DNA of 64,000 nucleotides from Corticium candelabrum (GCF_963422355.1 NC_085090.1:4246512-4310511), one strand, 5' to 3'; positions 25,498 to 38,400 are shown, numbered from the stretch's first letter. Numbers and translations: made by a program. The notes: generated from the letters alone by a model not told the origin.

Positions 25498-25745
25498 GTT
25501 AAAGTTGTGAAGGTTAGGGTTAGAGTTCTGAGTGTTAGGATTAAAACTTTGAGCTATAGATTAGGGTTATGTCGCAAGTGTTAGGATTATGGTTGTGATA
25601 TTTGGGGTTAGAATTGTGAGTGTAAGGGTTATAGGTATGAGGGTTAAGGCTAGAGATGGTTAAAGTTAGAGTTTTAAAGATTAAGGTTGCTAGGGTTAGA
25701 GTTGTAAGGGTTAGCTAACTCTCACAACTCTAACACTAAGCCACA
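25498..25745 (+). repeat. Degenerate TTAGGG-like tandem array
   Basis: About 245 bp made of imperfect units resembling GGTTAGGGTTAGAGTTGTGAG, with many GGTTAGGG/GGTTAAGG cores, like decayed telomere-type repeats. The array ends in an inverted segment: AGAGTTGTAAGGGTTAG meets CTAACTCTCACAACTCT, able to form a hairpin. Confidence 0.6.
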
Positions 25746-26699
25746 CAACATTAATAGTCCATTGCGTTAATAGTAAAATTTACGCCCTCTTCCTGAGGTG
25801 AGGGGGGAGTGCAGGCAACCTGGAAACCTGACTGGTTAGGTCACTGTGTACTTCCCAATAAACAGTTGAGTGCCGTATACTTTGCTAGCTTTAGTTGTTC
25901 GTTTCAGATGAACTGCTATTGTCACACAATAGCCATGCTAATGAACTGCAATCACAACTAAAATAAAATGTTTCGTTACACTATAGCAGCACCCCTGTTT
26001 CATTAAGGGCTACGAAAATTAGAGAAAAAACACAGTTGACAAATAAGTTGCACAAATCCCTTGCCCTTATTCTAAATTGTCAGTTTAGCTGAAACGCTCA
26101 CTTGAATATATGGTAATACAAATTACACAACATCATTTACTGACAGGCTAGCTTATCGAGTGTGCAGGCATAATACCATGTGCAGCACTTCTACGTCCAC
26201 TCTGAACTATGTCCTACCTTATTACGTACCCGGCAATAATGAATGTCATTTGCATAACAGGGAAACACTGCTGATTGTCTATCATCACAAGCAGTTGGTG
26301 TAAAGACTACTATCAACGCATGCCATACTTGCCTCGACAATCACTTGCTTTGGCTGCATCAAGTAAACTACTAGACAATGTGAAAATGCAACATAGTATA
26401 GTAAACTTTTCAACATGCTACAAAACAGAATGTCCTCTCAATGTTTATATTAAACGTAAAATATAAACTAAGAAAATTGAATGTCTTCAAACTACTAACT
26501 TTTAGGACAAGGTCTTATTATTCAATTTCTTACATCAAAGTCAGAAACAAAGTAAACGTTAGGAGCTACCAGCTACTGGTGACTCCCCAAGCTAACAGCT
26601 GGGCTCCTGTGCCTTACTCAGAAGTACTCTGGGCTTGCACTGGCCATCTGCAAAGTCCCCAATATAGTACACACTCTATTGGATAACTGTCTAATCAAC
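25746..26699. other. Intergenic, nothing recognised
   Basis: No gene, repeat or motif that I can support. Confidence 0.5.
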
Positions 26700-27290
26700 T
26701 GATTTATTGCACGACACACCTCCAGAAGGTGAAAAGTACAGAAAGTAAGGTGTTCTTGAACAGATGTGGAGCTGACAGAAAGCATATTGGCTAAGAAGAA
26801 AGACGGTTATACCCACTGCATGGCTCATAAAACAGTAAGGCATACCTCTACCTAAGGCTTCTACAAGTGCAGACAGCAAGGTATTCTTTGAATTATCAAC
26901 AAGAACAGATGAGGAGCTGACAGAAGCCACATTGGGTAAGATGCTACTTTTTGGTACGGTATGCAGTGGAGCAGGAACCCAGATCTGGTCAAACGGCAAA
27001 AATTTTTCCAAAAGAATGTTTCTCTGCACAGAAAGGCTAATGTTTTATTAATTAATCATATATAATATATAATGCGCATTCAACTCAACAAAATGTAGGA
27101 AACTAACATTGACATTAAAGGTTTAGTGTAGTATACATGACACGTCAATGTTATCAGTTTCTACATCTGTTATCCTTATATATTGGCAGGTCACTTGACA
27201 GCCAGAAAAGTTGAGGGAAGAACGTACCGCCAGTCACTAAGCCAATGGCATGCTGCTTACAAATGTAAGCAGGACCGTAGGCATGGTAGT
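26700..27290 (+). repeat. FReD-type upstream remnant without gene body
   Basis: Segments here match the upstream region of FReD copy 3 (31130-31435). One is a CAGACAGCAAGGTATTCTTT ... GAGGAGCTGACAGA stretch, present twice (about 26745-26800 and 26870-26945). Another is ACGTACCGCCAGTCACTAAG with CCAATGGCAT near 27220-27255. No fibrinogen-like coding sequence follows, so this looks like an orphan upstream region. Confidence 0.45.
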
Positions 27291-27346
27291 TCGGTAGGTT
27301 CATACAAACCGCCTGCTCAGCCGTGAAGGTACGCTTTCGATCCAAT

Positions 27347-27418
<72 letters not shown>

Positions 27419-28100
27419 TGGCGCGTATAGTACGCAAAACGCGGCTCTTCATTAAAATTTTGTATTCTTTCTTATTATATCAAATTCTAATGAAAAGTTC
27501 TCCATGGACGCAGCCGTATGATTTTTTTTCCGTATCGTATAAACATGTAGTCGCAAACCGCTATCTGCTCCTTTTCACTCCTACAGCAAGCGACTTTTCT
27601 CATTCGAAAAGTAACTACTAGTAGTGCCCTTGTGTGGCGGTGACTTGTTTCTTGTACTTTGCTTTGCTCTGGCGTTCGTCTGTAGGTCGTAACGTCACAA
27701 ACTGTTCGTTTGTCATACGCTCGGAAAATCTGCAATTTTGCGCTCCACCTTTAAATTAGCACGCAGCCTTTTCTCACTTTGAAATAGGAACTGCATGGTG
27801 CCGTTTGCAGGTCCCTGAATCTATGTGTTGTTGTTCGTCTGTAGATCGAAAAGTTGACATTGCAGCTGGAAAAGACGACGAAGCTGCTGGCCGGCTTGAA
27901 GTACAGTGCATATGTGCCTGTCGACGGATCGCGAATGCTTCTTCTAAATCTGGACTGTCGAAACAGTTGCAAACGTATACTTGGTCACCTAGACAGCCAG
28001 TCAGGGCTACATATTATCCGGTAATTTATGTTTTCTCCGCCCAATAAGCGAATGGTATGATGCCCCAATTATGTCGAGCGTAGCGAGGCTTCTACTTTTG

Positions 28101-28161
<61 letters not shown>

Positions 28162-28170
28162 TCTGTGTCT

Positions 28171-28225
<55 letters not shown>

Positions 28226-28890
28226 TGTGTGTGAGTGTGTGTGTGGGTGTGTGTGTGGGGGAGGGGGGCGGGGATGAGTACACTCAATCTCAAATATTTC
28301 CTCCCCATGACCACGTTTCATGATAGGACTTACCTTAAAAATTGTTTTTTGTCCGACTACAGATGAGTATAAGAACAATTCGCGCAATTGACCAAACGGC
28401 GAAAAAAATGCTTCAAGAATTTCCGTCTCCTTATCCCTTTTGTATTGTAGCTAGGGACTTTGTGTATTTGCCAACCAAGAAACACCTTCAGGAGTTGAAT
28501 GCCACCTACAGTCAACTATTCACACGTTCCATACTTACAATATGATCAATCCTTTACTACACTTTGCTGCATCTAACACTGTTGATAGTCAATGTTTGCC
28601 GATATCAATTTCTATGTCAGTAAATACCATAGCAATGTCGTTACAACGGAACTGAGTGCATACCTAGACTGTACATTTCAATTGTCTTGATCACAATCGG
28701 AAAACGACGACTACCTATATCAGGCCTTTAGACGTAATCTAGACTACTAAGAAGTTTGCATATTTACTTTCATGACACAACAAATACGTATGGTCTAGCT
28801 AGAACTCGGCTTTTCAGTAGACGGTCTGAAAACTCCGTTGGACGTGTTACTTACGAACGTGAGGAGCCTACGGATACCGTAGAACTAGTA
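27291..28890. other. Intergenic with (TA)n and (GT)n microsatellites
   Basis: A pure (TA)n tract at about 27349-27416 and a (GT)n tract with TCTGTG interruptions at about 28102-28260. Small open frames (27805-28047, 28342-28545) show no recognised domain. Confidence 0.6.
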
Positions 28891-30969
28891 AGGAGAAGTG
28901 TCCCTAATGTGAGACAGTTGCGAATGCGTATAAATTCTTTGCAATCTTTGTCAGCAAGAAAGTGTCTAGCGATACTAAGCTGTACGTTAGGTAGCACCTC
29001 TATGACCAGTGCTGTGGTACCTATTTTATTTCCTCATCACCTGCTTTATCTGGCAAGAAACCAGACATTCTTCATTGAGAACACACAAACGCCTTCCAAA
29101 GCCCGGATGCACCTAATGTGAGACAGTCGATTTTTCTTTTCTGGAAAGTTGTCGTTTGCTCATACATTTTGCACAAGTACAGCAGTCATTCTTTGTTAAC
29201 TGTCTGTACAAACAGTTCGTTTCTCAAGTGTCTGCGATGGTAGACCTTCGTTAAGAGTACTTTTTAATGTCAATCATGTTAAGTGAATTTCAACGCAGAA
29301 CGGTTCGGATTGTAATGCACAAAGGCAAACGAGTACAATCGCAAAATTTTCTACAGAGTAGAATTACCTAATCGTTATCAGCTATACTCTATCTACTACC
29401 TTTTCACTTCTAAATGTTACATGTAAAAAATAGAAATTGTAGTTATTTTATACTGTAGTGTTTGCTGGTAATGAAAGCTAGCTGTTCTGATTGATATTGC
29501 AATTAATAATGCTAATATGTAATATTATGTACGAAACATTAGTATTTTATTGCTCTTGGCTACAGCAGCTAGCCTAGTGCGACTACTAACTTGCAGAGAA
29601 GATTGCTAATGCGAGTTGAATAGAGCTGTCAATTCAGGCCTGACCAACTGCAAGCACACGATGTAGTTGTTTCTGGCCCATTGAAGTGTGAGTGGAGGAA
29701 AGTAGTGAGAGTGTACAAACTAGCCACCAGTACGAAACAAATTTCTAGAAATGTATTTCTGTCTGTACTCTCTCATCAACTCTTTGCTGGATCATTCTTG
29801 CCTGAACACCTCGTGAGTGATTTCCGATGAGCTGGAATTCATCTACTATCATCTTCAGCAATAAAGATCGCAAGGCGAAAACAGCAGTTCCCTTTGTACA
29901 TCAATTAGGTAGGTAAGTACTATTCCAGCAACTCCAATGGCTCCAACTGTTACAGCAACCAGACAGAGGTTTGAATCGTATTTCACCAAATATTTTGAGC
30001 AGAAAGCAGAAGAGAAAAAGTAAAAGCAAAACAAGAATCAGACCAAAAGGATTATGGAGAAAATCTCACAAAACATAATATATTTGAAAGAATTAAGCAA
30101 GAGCAAGAAGAGAGACAACAAAGAAGCAAACAAAAGGTAGGGAAATACAACAAAAACAAGAGATCCATACCAAACAGGTTGAACAAGTAGACAAAAACAC
30201 CTGTCAAGAATAAAATAAAAAATTATGACAAGATGACAATACATGTGACTTCTATGTAGGATGTGACACTCCTGGATGCTGCAAATAGTATCATTATTGG
30301 TGTTTGAACCTCCGACAAACGCCAGATGAAACAGAGCCCTTCTTTTGTCCGTGTTTGTCCAAATAATAGTTACTAAGTAGTCAGAACATATTCAACGACT
30401 ACTAACACAACACACTAAATTTAGCATAGAGGCTACAGAGTCAATGTATACATGTGCACATGTAAGATGATCCATATAACGTCTAAAAATAGAAAATTCA
30501 CAACCAGTGCAATGAAGCAACCAAATTGGAATACAAAGGCAGGACTTATACAAATAGCAAGTTTATTGGACAAAACCGCCACAACGTGAATGTTTACAAG
30601 TCGAATCATAGCGCAGTTCTACTCCAGAAGAACATCATAAAATAAGCTACAACTAACACTGACAAACAAGGTCTCTTTCACTTACTGGAGAAAAAAATTA
30701 GCACCTAACTAGAGGCCTCCAAGACTAGAAATCAGACTGTCTCACATTAGGTACATCTGGGCTATTCAGCTAACACGTCACAGCTTATCGTGAAATCGTC
30801 ATTTGCCTTTACCCGCCCAACACGATTTGAAAGCCAACGGCTCTGGATTACCCATCTCTAGAAGTACAAACTAAAAAACTTTAATTGCAAACAAACTTTT
30901 AGTTTGGAAGCAAGCTGCTATGTTTAGTATCTTATTAACAGAACTGTCTCACATTAGAGACACCTCCCC
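28891..30969. mobile_element. Putative DNA element with inverted CTAATGTGAGACAG motifs
   Basis: CTAATGTGAGACAG occurs at 28904 and 29113 in plus orientation and as its reverse complement at 30736-30749 and 30944-30957. The outer pair shares a longer context (GTGTCYCTAATGTGAGACAGTT) and so does the inner pair (GATGYACCTAATGTGAGACAGTC). Each outer-inner spacing is about 208 bp. This symmetry suggests terminal plus subterminal inverted repeats of one non-autonomous element, or one element nested in another. The interior has a Lys/Glu/Gln-rich broken frame near 29936-30130 (RFESYFTKYFEQKAEEK) but no transposase I recognise. Confidence 0.5.
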
Positions 30970-31129
30970 TATATACGCGGAAAACTGTGTTAATTGAAAT
31001 AAGTTGCCCAGGCAAGAATGGGCTAATCAACTAAAAATATTTACATTTCGAACGGCTATAAGTAACATGTAATTGACGTCATTGGCCTATTTTGGTGTAT
31101 TACGCACCGCCCAGTTTTGAAGCCAGGCT

Positions 31130-31435
31130 ACCGGCCGGGTAAGGCACACCACTTCCAGATGCTACTACCAGTGGAGAAAGTAAGTTGTTCTTTGATTATC
31201 AACGATAAAGGATGTGGAGCTAACAGAGACAACATTCAGTAAGCGGGTAACATGTGGAGAAACATGTCTGTACCCACTGGTGTTAGTTGCACTATCGAGA
31301 AACATGAGATAACACGTGTTGTCTAAACCACATCCGATCATCTCGGCCGAATTATTCCTATATATATGCCGTGGTTGTAAAACTTACTACGTACCAGTAT
31401 CCAGTTACTGAGGCCAATGGCATTGGCGAGCAGCT
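31130..31435 (+). promoter_or_regulatory. Upstream region of FReD copy 3
   Basis: Sequence preceding the third fibrinogen-related start, homologous to the remnant at 26700-27290 but not obviously to the upstream regions of copies 1 and 2. A TATATATATGCC motif lies about 80 bp before the ATG. Confidence 0.4.
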
Positions 31436-32208
31436 ATGGCTATATTGTTAACATCTACTTGCTCTCTTTGCTTTCCTTTTACCATTCTGTATTTGCCTAC
31501 CGGCAAAAAAGGCTAGAAACAATCAGTACAAAGTGAATCGCGTTCGACGATCTGCCCTGACTACCTCATTTCTAAGAAGTGACCAAGAAATGCCACGCAA
31601 CTTAAATCATGTCCTCCAGCATGGGAATTCTCAGTTGTGTTTACTAAATCGATCCACGTAATGGCCACTGTCCATTTAAAGTCTATTGTGACCTGAAGAC
31701 GAACGGGGAAGAATGGACTTATACAAAGACGAGAAGACAGATCAGAAATTTTTTATCGCAGTTGGATTGAATATGAAGAAGATTTTGGAGAGCTGTACGA
31801 CGTTCTGGCTTGGACTTGTCAAAATCCATTGTTTGGCAGTTGATGTTACTCTCCGAATTGATATGACGGCAGCCGATACAAGCAAAGCATATGCTCAATA
31901 CAAAGACTCCAATATTGAAATGTCAACTCCAAGTATGTTATGAACCTTGGACAATACAATGGAACACAGCAGGTGAGACGTTAACGTATCATATTGGAGT
32001 GATGTTTACTACGAAGAATAAAGACAAAGAGCAACATTCCAAATCTGTTCTCAATTGTACCCAGAGGGTTGGTGGTACTTCTCTTGTTATAGCAACAATC
32101 CGAACGGCCTTTACAGATACCGCAGTTCAAGGTCCGCCAACGTTTTAGTCGCCTGGACAACTTTCAAAGGACAGAAATCTTAGCAGCAAGCAAAAATTAA
32201 ACTGAAAT
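31436..32208 (+). pseudogene. Fibrinogen-related (FReD) lectin, copy 3, heavily decayed
   Basis: It starts MAILLTSTCSLCFPF, aligning to the signal peptide of copy 2, and can be followed at nucleotide level through the fibrinogen domain. Remnants include FYRSWIEYEEDFGELYD, CLAVDVTLRIDMTAADTSKA and a 3' end ATTAAACTGAAATGA at the same place as copy 2. Multiple stops and frameshifts interrupt every part. It is the most degraded of the three copies. Confidence 0.78.
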
Positions 32209-34068
32209 GAATATGAGTTGTTCGAGGTACAGTCAGTGGACGTACACTTGGGTGGTTGGAAAATTTTGACCAAATGATGCTTCGATATTGCTTTGATAAG
32301 AATGAATATTTATTTTTAAAATATATTTAGCAAATTAAGCATTGTATATGGTTAACAATATTCTCAATTTTTTCTCCTGACAAACACAACCACGGGTATT
32401 AATTAATTATTTCAGGTTAAACTACAAATTGAATGAGTGACTACGGCAATTCACAGCCACCGCATGTTACAAAATTACTAACAGTTGCGTTTATAGACCA
32501 CGATCCGGCATGGAACCTCTTCCATTGAATCTTTCTAGTGCAAATAGTATGCACTTGAAAATGTGAGAGCAGATCTATAACACGAAATTGCTATCTTTGC
32601 ACTTCTTTGCATACAAATGTGAGATAGCCCATAATGTATTAGAGTTTTGGTTTGCAAATGACAATATTAATATTGTGATAATCCTAAACGTTGAGGAAGT
32701 AATATAGATACAGTCTATGTGCAAACAACATTTTTACTCTCAAACAACTGGATTTAAATTCTTTCTTAATTAAACCGAACATATATTCTTATTTATCTGT
32801 GCTCTGTAGCTATTTAATAAAGCAACAGCAGCTGAGCGAATAGCTAGCTTGCATGGAAATTGTATTGTGATCACAGGCACGTGAGACGCACGCAAGTGTA
32901 TGATACCTTTTTGGATAGTTCTACTAAACATCTCTTGGCAAGATGAAATCTTGCAACTTGCAAAGGGCATCTAGGTCAAGTAAGCCATCTCTGCTAGCAA
33001 AGAAAAAGCAAAACACTGTCTTCAAGCTGACCAAATATGGTAGTGTGCACAGGAGCAACAGCCATTATATTTCATACAATTTGTACCATACGTATGGGAG
33101 TACGAGGCTATCTGCACCCTTTCTTCTTCATACCTATTATAAAAGGGAGATTATACGAATTTCCTTGCATACTGTAACACACCTAACAGTTGTTTAAGTT
33201 GCCTAAAGACATGTAACTGCCATTTTCTGCTGCTTCAAAGTAATCTTAGCTTTATGCATATACCGAATGGACCCAGGCTGCAAACCAAACAAGTTATAGG
33301 ATGTAGCAATTACAAATTCATAGATATTAAAGTTATAAACACTGAATGAATAGTTTCTGCATTTACGATAAATTACATTCTGGCATAGTCTACATCATCA
33401 GTCTTGACTACGTTAAGGCCGATTTATGACTGCTACGCTGGTCTTGTGAGGTGGAGCCTACTACGGCAAAGCGTTGTTTGCAATCTGACACCGTTGTTTG
33501 TTATCATTGAATTTAGTACGAAGATATACCCGCCAAATGAGTTAATAATGAGTTCTCAACTATTCCACCAATCACGTATTCAAACCTATATTCTTAGCTG
33601 AAAGGATTACCATGTTGTGCTCCTCACAATCGCTGAACCCGGACCAAAAATTCACAGTAACTACATTTTGTACTTTGTCACCTTCTAAGTCATTTGTATT
33701 AAATTCTAGCACCAAACCCATGGATGGTGACCACCATATATAAGAATTTGTATCATAATGAGTAGCTGTAGCATAACAAGAATGGAGCATTTGCACCTGT
33801 CTTGTATCATTGTTAGACTGCCAATTACAACTTTACTTTACTATAATTAAATACAGTGGTCAGGAAGATCAAGAAATTCCTATAGCAAGCCACAGTAAAA
33901 CGTGCCTGTCTCTCATTCAATCATTACAATCAACCACTATTTTGCTACATTTTACATAATGCATTGAAATTAACCAAGAACATAATAACTACAGAGTTGA
34001 CTAAGACTGTACTAAGTAAAGGTCTCAACACGTGATATAACACTTGTCATTTACATGCCATTAGTAGG
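32209..34068. other. Intergenic, nothing recognised
   Basis: AT-rich sequence between FReD copy 3 and the 3' end of the EGF-type gene. No supported gene. Confidence 0.55.
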
Positions 34069-36169
34069 TCATTCAACATCCAGCTCAAAGAGGTTCTCAT
34101 ATACAATCTCGTCTGTAGCAGCTTCACCATTGATTTCATTAGCTGGGCCGACATCAGCCAGATTGTAAACAGAATTGCTAAAATTCATGACTATATCTGC
34201 TCTGGGTACATTATATCATTGATGATGTTATGTAGTATTTTCACCAGCTTGTCTTCTAGTAGGAAGACTTACAACAAAATCGTCAACATGTACAAAGTTT
34301 ACATGTTCAACATTGTTCTTTGGAAGACCTATTAAGATATCATAAGCGTTCTCATTGGATGGGAACTTCGATTAAAATGGCCTGCAATCGTCTGAAATCT
34401 TGCCGCCACAACAAGCTGCATCATTGCCTATAAACATAGTACAGCTAGTGTCACGTGATAACACAACAAGTCAAAAATCAAAACCTTTGCATGCAGCAGC
34501 AGCTGCCGAATTAGTTTGAAAAGACGCAAATGGTAACCTAAATCAACCGAGCTTAAAATGCTTTGAAAAACAGTTAAAAAGTATAAAACCCTTGGTCGTC
34601 CTGAATCGTTTTGATAACCTTCAGTAGTTCTTCATAACATAAAATAATAGAATTAAACAAGAGTAAATGCATCACAGACTAGACAAAGTACAAGTGTATT
34701 GTAAAGACAAACATATATAACATCAGCTTACCCATTATACAAAAGCAAAGCTAATACTGGATTTACACTAGACAAATCGATTTGGCTCAAGGTAATTTTT
34801 CTGGCCGATCCTAATTTGGCATGACTGGTGGCATGTTTACACTATCTGGGATAACTGGGCGTGGTGGTGCATTTGGTATGCTTTGCCCAGGGGGCATAAA
34901 CAAGATAATATTGTTGACCAAATTCCTATCTGCACATCAGTCCAGTTTTTACCACAAGAAATCCCCATAATCCTACTATGGCTTGTCACTTTGACAATAA
35001 TCCGAGAGAAAGCAGCCAAAACTGTTCGTGTATTGTTGCCGAAAATATGTAACATGTGCTTAGGCCTAACTTGCGCCTAGATCTATGGTTTAGATCGGAA
35101 TAATTTTGCATGAGCTCATTGCACTTAGCTCGAGCCAACACCATTTACCCGGGTCCAAATTAGTATGGTTTAGGCCACGCCAATTTAGCACAAGTCAAAT
35201 CATATACTGTAAAGCCAGTAACACGTGCAAATTAAAACCTTTTTAAAACTGACCATATTAACTATCTGGCAAGTCAGCAGAGAGACAGGCAACGATTGAC
35301 AACAACGTTCCGTATCACGGAATTTAACAAACCCAAGAGCAATATGTGCACAAATACAGTCTATATACACATACACACAGAGAGATACCACAAACAGACC
35401 AAAATACATAAAACATAATCAGTTGCATTCGGAACAGTACTTTTTCTTCTCTTTCGACACTCGACAACGATAGTAATCAGTATGACAAGGAGCAACAAAA
35501 CTCCACCTCCGACTGCTTCTCAAATCTACGCATCAACGTTCTTAACATCTCCTGTCTGAGTGTTTGTTCTGCTTATAGAAACTAAATTGAAACGGCACGT
35601 ATCACACATCGGCCATTGAATATATAAATAACTTATTAAACCTGGGGCAATTGACATATTCCATTGTTCCACACTAAATTATTATTGCAGTCACAGAGTC
35701 CAGTGTCTGAACTGCACTGTTCATCGATAGAATCTTTTACACATCTCATGGTACATTCATCTCCATAGTAACCAAAGTCACATCCTACAACCAAACACAA
35801 AAATGCAAATGGTAAATAAGAATACACACATTGTATGTATATACTAATAAGAACAAACCTTGTTCGCATTTTGTTCCAATACGTCCCCTTGAGCGCAAAC
35901 AGCCCGTTTTCCAATTGCATTCACCAATTTCGCAATTGCATGGTTGACATCCGACTCCGTTTGTATTTTAGAGCACACTACAATGCAATAAAAACAGATG
36001 CAATCAACTGATAACATAAAAAGCCAGTGATTATAAAATCAGTCATTATAAAACCTAAGTATGAACTACATCAATATTTTTGAAAAATAATTTAACATGC
36101 GGATTAATGAGTTAATATACCTGTTAATATCAAATAATACAACAGTTGATAAACTGACGCCACAGACAT
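34069..36169 (-). CDS. EGF-repeat transmembrane receptor with tyrosine-motif tail
   Basis: Exons readable on the minus strand: (1) 36169-36121, signal-peptide-like MSVASVYQLLYYLILTG, ending in phase 1; (2) 35954-35859, EGF-like, VGCQPCNCEIGECNWKTGC...GTKCEQ; (3) 35784-35642, EGF-like, CDFGYYGDECTMRC...GLCDCNNN; (4) about 35520-35430, membrane segment VGGGVLLLLVILITIVV with stop-transfer CRKRRK; (5) 34365-34273, cytoplasmic NENAYDILIGLP; (6) 34196-34069, SVYNLADVG...EIVYENLFELDVE, then stop. The layout resembles MEGF/Draper-like receptors, which signal through tail tyrosines. Exons 1-3 join in phase; the joins around exons 4-6 do not all keep frame, and two stops precede the membrane segment in frame. 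There may be unseen exons, or the copy is damaged. Confidence 0.6.
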
Positions 36170-37222
36170 TGTCCTTGAAAGTTAACCGACATGATTCACG
36201 CATTATACAAGTCAATTAACTTCTTCTTCCGTAGCATCTGATTGCCAACCAATCAACTTGATCAATAACAAAGTTTATAATAATCTAATATTAAAGTGCC
36301 TACGATGCAGCAAACTAAAATCTTGTATCTTGCGCTGTATGGAACAAATTACACAGACCCAGTCATGTCACAAACGAAGACTTACTCAATAAAATGTTCT
36401 TACTAAATTGAGTGTCACTGTGGTATGACGCAATTTATGCAACTGCTATTAATCAAACACTTCCAAATATGCAAATTAGTATTGATACACTGCACACCGC
36501 CTTTTCATGTAATCATACACGAGCGTAGCGTGACATGGGCTAGACTAGCCTCGTACCAGATCCTCTCGCGCCGTCGTGCCCGGTTTCCGTATAACAGGAC
36601 AACTCCAGAGACGGTCTTGGATCATCTCGCCTACCGCTTATTGTATTAAATGATCAAATTAGCTCGTATGTCACCAAGCCTGCGGCTAATAATACGATTA
36701 GTCTAATAGTTATTCTCATGTGTCACACGGAATGTCTTTCAATGGACTTCACCTTCTATTCGTACTCTATTCGTCTCCTTTCAATGTTGGTATCCTGTCC
36801 CTGCGCAAGCTATAAGTATTTGCCAACCGCTCTGGGAGAGAGAACTTCCTCTCCAAGAGACTACAAAGTGGAAGTGCAAGTTCTGCAGTTCCGTGTCTGA
36901 CTGCAAGGAGTGCCAGACGGCAAATGTTCCCGAATAGTACACGAGCTTTCAGATATGTGTTGTTCTCGTAGACTAGCACAGTAATAGAGCGGCGCCTAGT
37001 GCATCCCTAGTCCAAGCTACCTAGACTGCTGATCGAATCACATTGAACCTCACAGATTGAGATAACGTTAATCGAACTCAGGATTGTCTGAATGAATCTT
37101 TTTCCAGGAAATAGAATAAATCTCTTCCCATGCAGCTCCAATAACGAAATGTAAACAATGAATGTATGCAATCGGATATCACAGCTAGCATAACTTTGAT
37201 GGAAGGATGGATTCATAATTAA
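36170..37222. other. Intergenic between EGF-type genes
   Basis: Upstream of the receptor start. Contains scattered GC-richer repeat-like sequence around 36520-36620 but no supported gene. Confidence 0.5.
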
Positions 37223-37289
37223 CTAATAGCATGAAAGTGTTGACGTTGGTGACGCGGGATGACTTAGATGACTGGTGATCAATACAAAA

Positions 37290-37458
37290 AATGCAATCAA
37301 AGAGCATCTGCGTTTTGAGCACTTGTTGCCGGTACAGCCAGATATACAACTGTAGTTGCCAGTCACATGATCAAACTCTGCATCATTCCAACATCGAAAA
37401 ACATAAAGACAACCTTCTCCCCATGTATTAGGCAAACATTTATCATGACATGTTAATT
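37290..37458 (-). CDS. EGF-like exon of a neighbouring gene (partial)
   Basis: A single exon after an AG acceptor at 37459-37461. It encodes a Cys-rich EGF/MEGF-like module: ELTCHDKCLPNTWGEGC, RCWNDAEFD, NYSCISGCTGNKC. It lies upstream of the receptor start at 36169, so it belongs to a separate gene or fragment. No start, membrane segment or further exon could be attached. The downstream border is uncertain. Confidence 0.5.
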
Positions 37459-37604
37459 CTACATAACATATAAACACAGAATAAATATTGAAAACAGTTA
37501 ACTCTACAAAACCGTTAACTCTACATTAAAAATAACATATTTAGTGACTATGGATTCTAAAGATTCGTGACTTTTAAATGCAGCATGCACCATAGCCTTG
37601 TCGA

Positions 37605-38400
37605 CGTCCGTGGCTCCCAATTCGCGACATAGTCGCAATATATTTTTATGACCACCTCCATTGGTCTCCAATTTGTTCAAATTTATATCATGTTTTTCTC
37701 TCGGTAATTTGGGCAGGCGAGTAGCCAGCAGTTCAATTAGGAGATTTGACCGTATCTCACCTTAGAGCATAAAATTGTTTATGTTAATCTAGTTATTAAG
37801 GTTAAACTTAAACAATTAGAAAAAGTCATTATGGCCTAAAAATATTGTGTAGATTTGAAAGACTTTTGACAACAATTATGCAAACTGCTGCCAATTTTTT
37901 ACTGCCTACATGTTGCTTAGATATGCTTTTGAGTATAGCTAGTTTGTGTTCGAGCCCAATTGGTCTCTATGAAATTGCTCTTTTATTAAGTTACCATACA
38001 ATTTGTAAAATTGCAACAAATGAACATAATTGTGTTCATAGAAGTACTCTACACTTGCCTGTTTGACAAATAGACAAGCAGACTAAAGGTACAAATATTT
38101 TTTCATTTTAGAAATACAAGCGAGCGCTAATGATGGTACCAAATCCCCGACGGACCTAATCCGCTGCTGCGCTAGGACCAAGTCTGTGAACAGAAATAGT
38201 TGCAAATATCCGAGGTAGACGTCCTGCGCTGGGGCAGAATGTCTTCTGGTACATGTGCGTTAGCAAGAAGATCTATCTCCGCTGCTACACAGTCAGCAAG
38301 TGTTTCCAAAAGTGCCATTTATGCGAAGACGTGAGTCCCTCACTAGATATAAATCATGTCTTTGGTAAATACTTTCGGAATGACGTCAATTGATGATGTT
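37605..38400 (-). pseudogene. Unknown duplicated reading frames, copy A (decayed)
   Basis: Two stretches correspond to copy B segments. 37780-37605 reads RSNLLIELLATRLPKLP...LCRELGATDVDKAMVHAAF on the minus strand, related to 46215-46110. 38400-38100 is a broken version of the open frame at 46870-46553. I recognise no domain. The first resembles a short helical module but no family can be claimed. Confidence 0.35.

Noticed and set aside
28007..28387. His/Thr-rich and Cys/Val-rich frames
   Set aside because: All derive from the GT tract at 28102-28260.
28756..29121. 121-codon plus frame
   Set aside because: No recognisable domain; it runs across the outer and inner CTAATGTGAGACAG motifs, so it is more likely a chance frame across a repeat.
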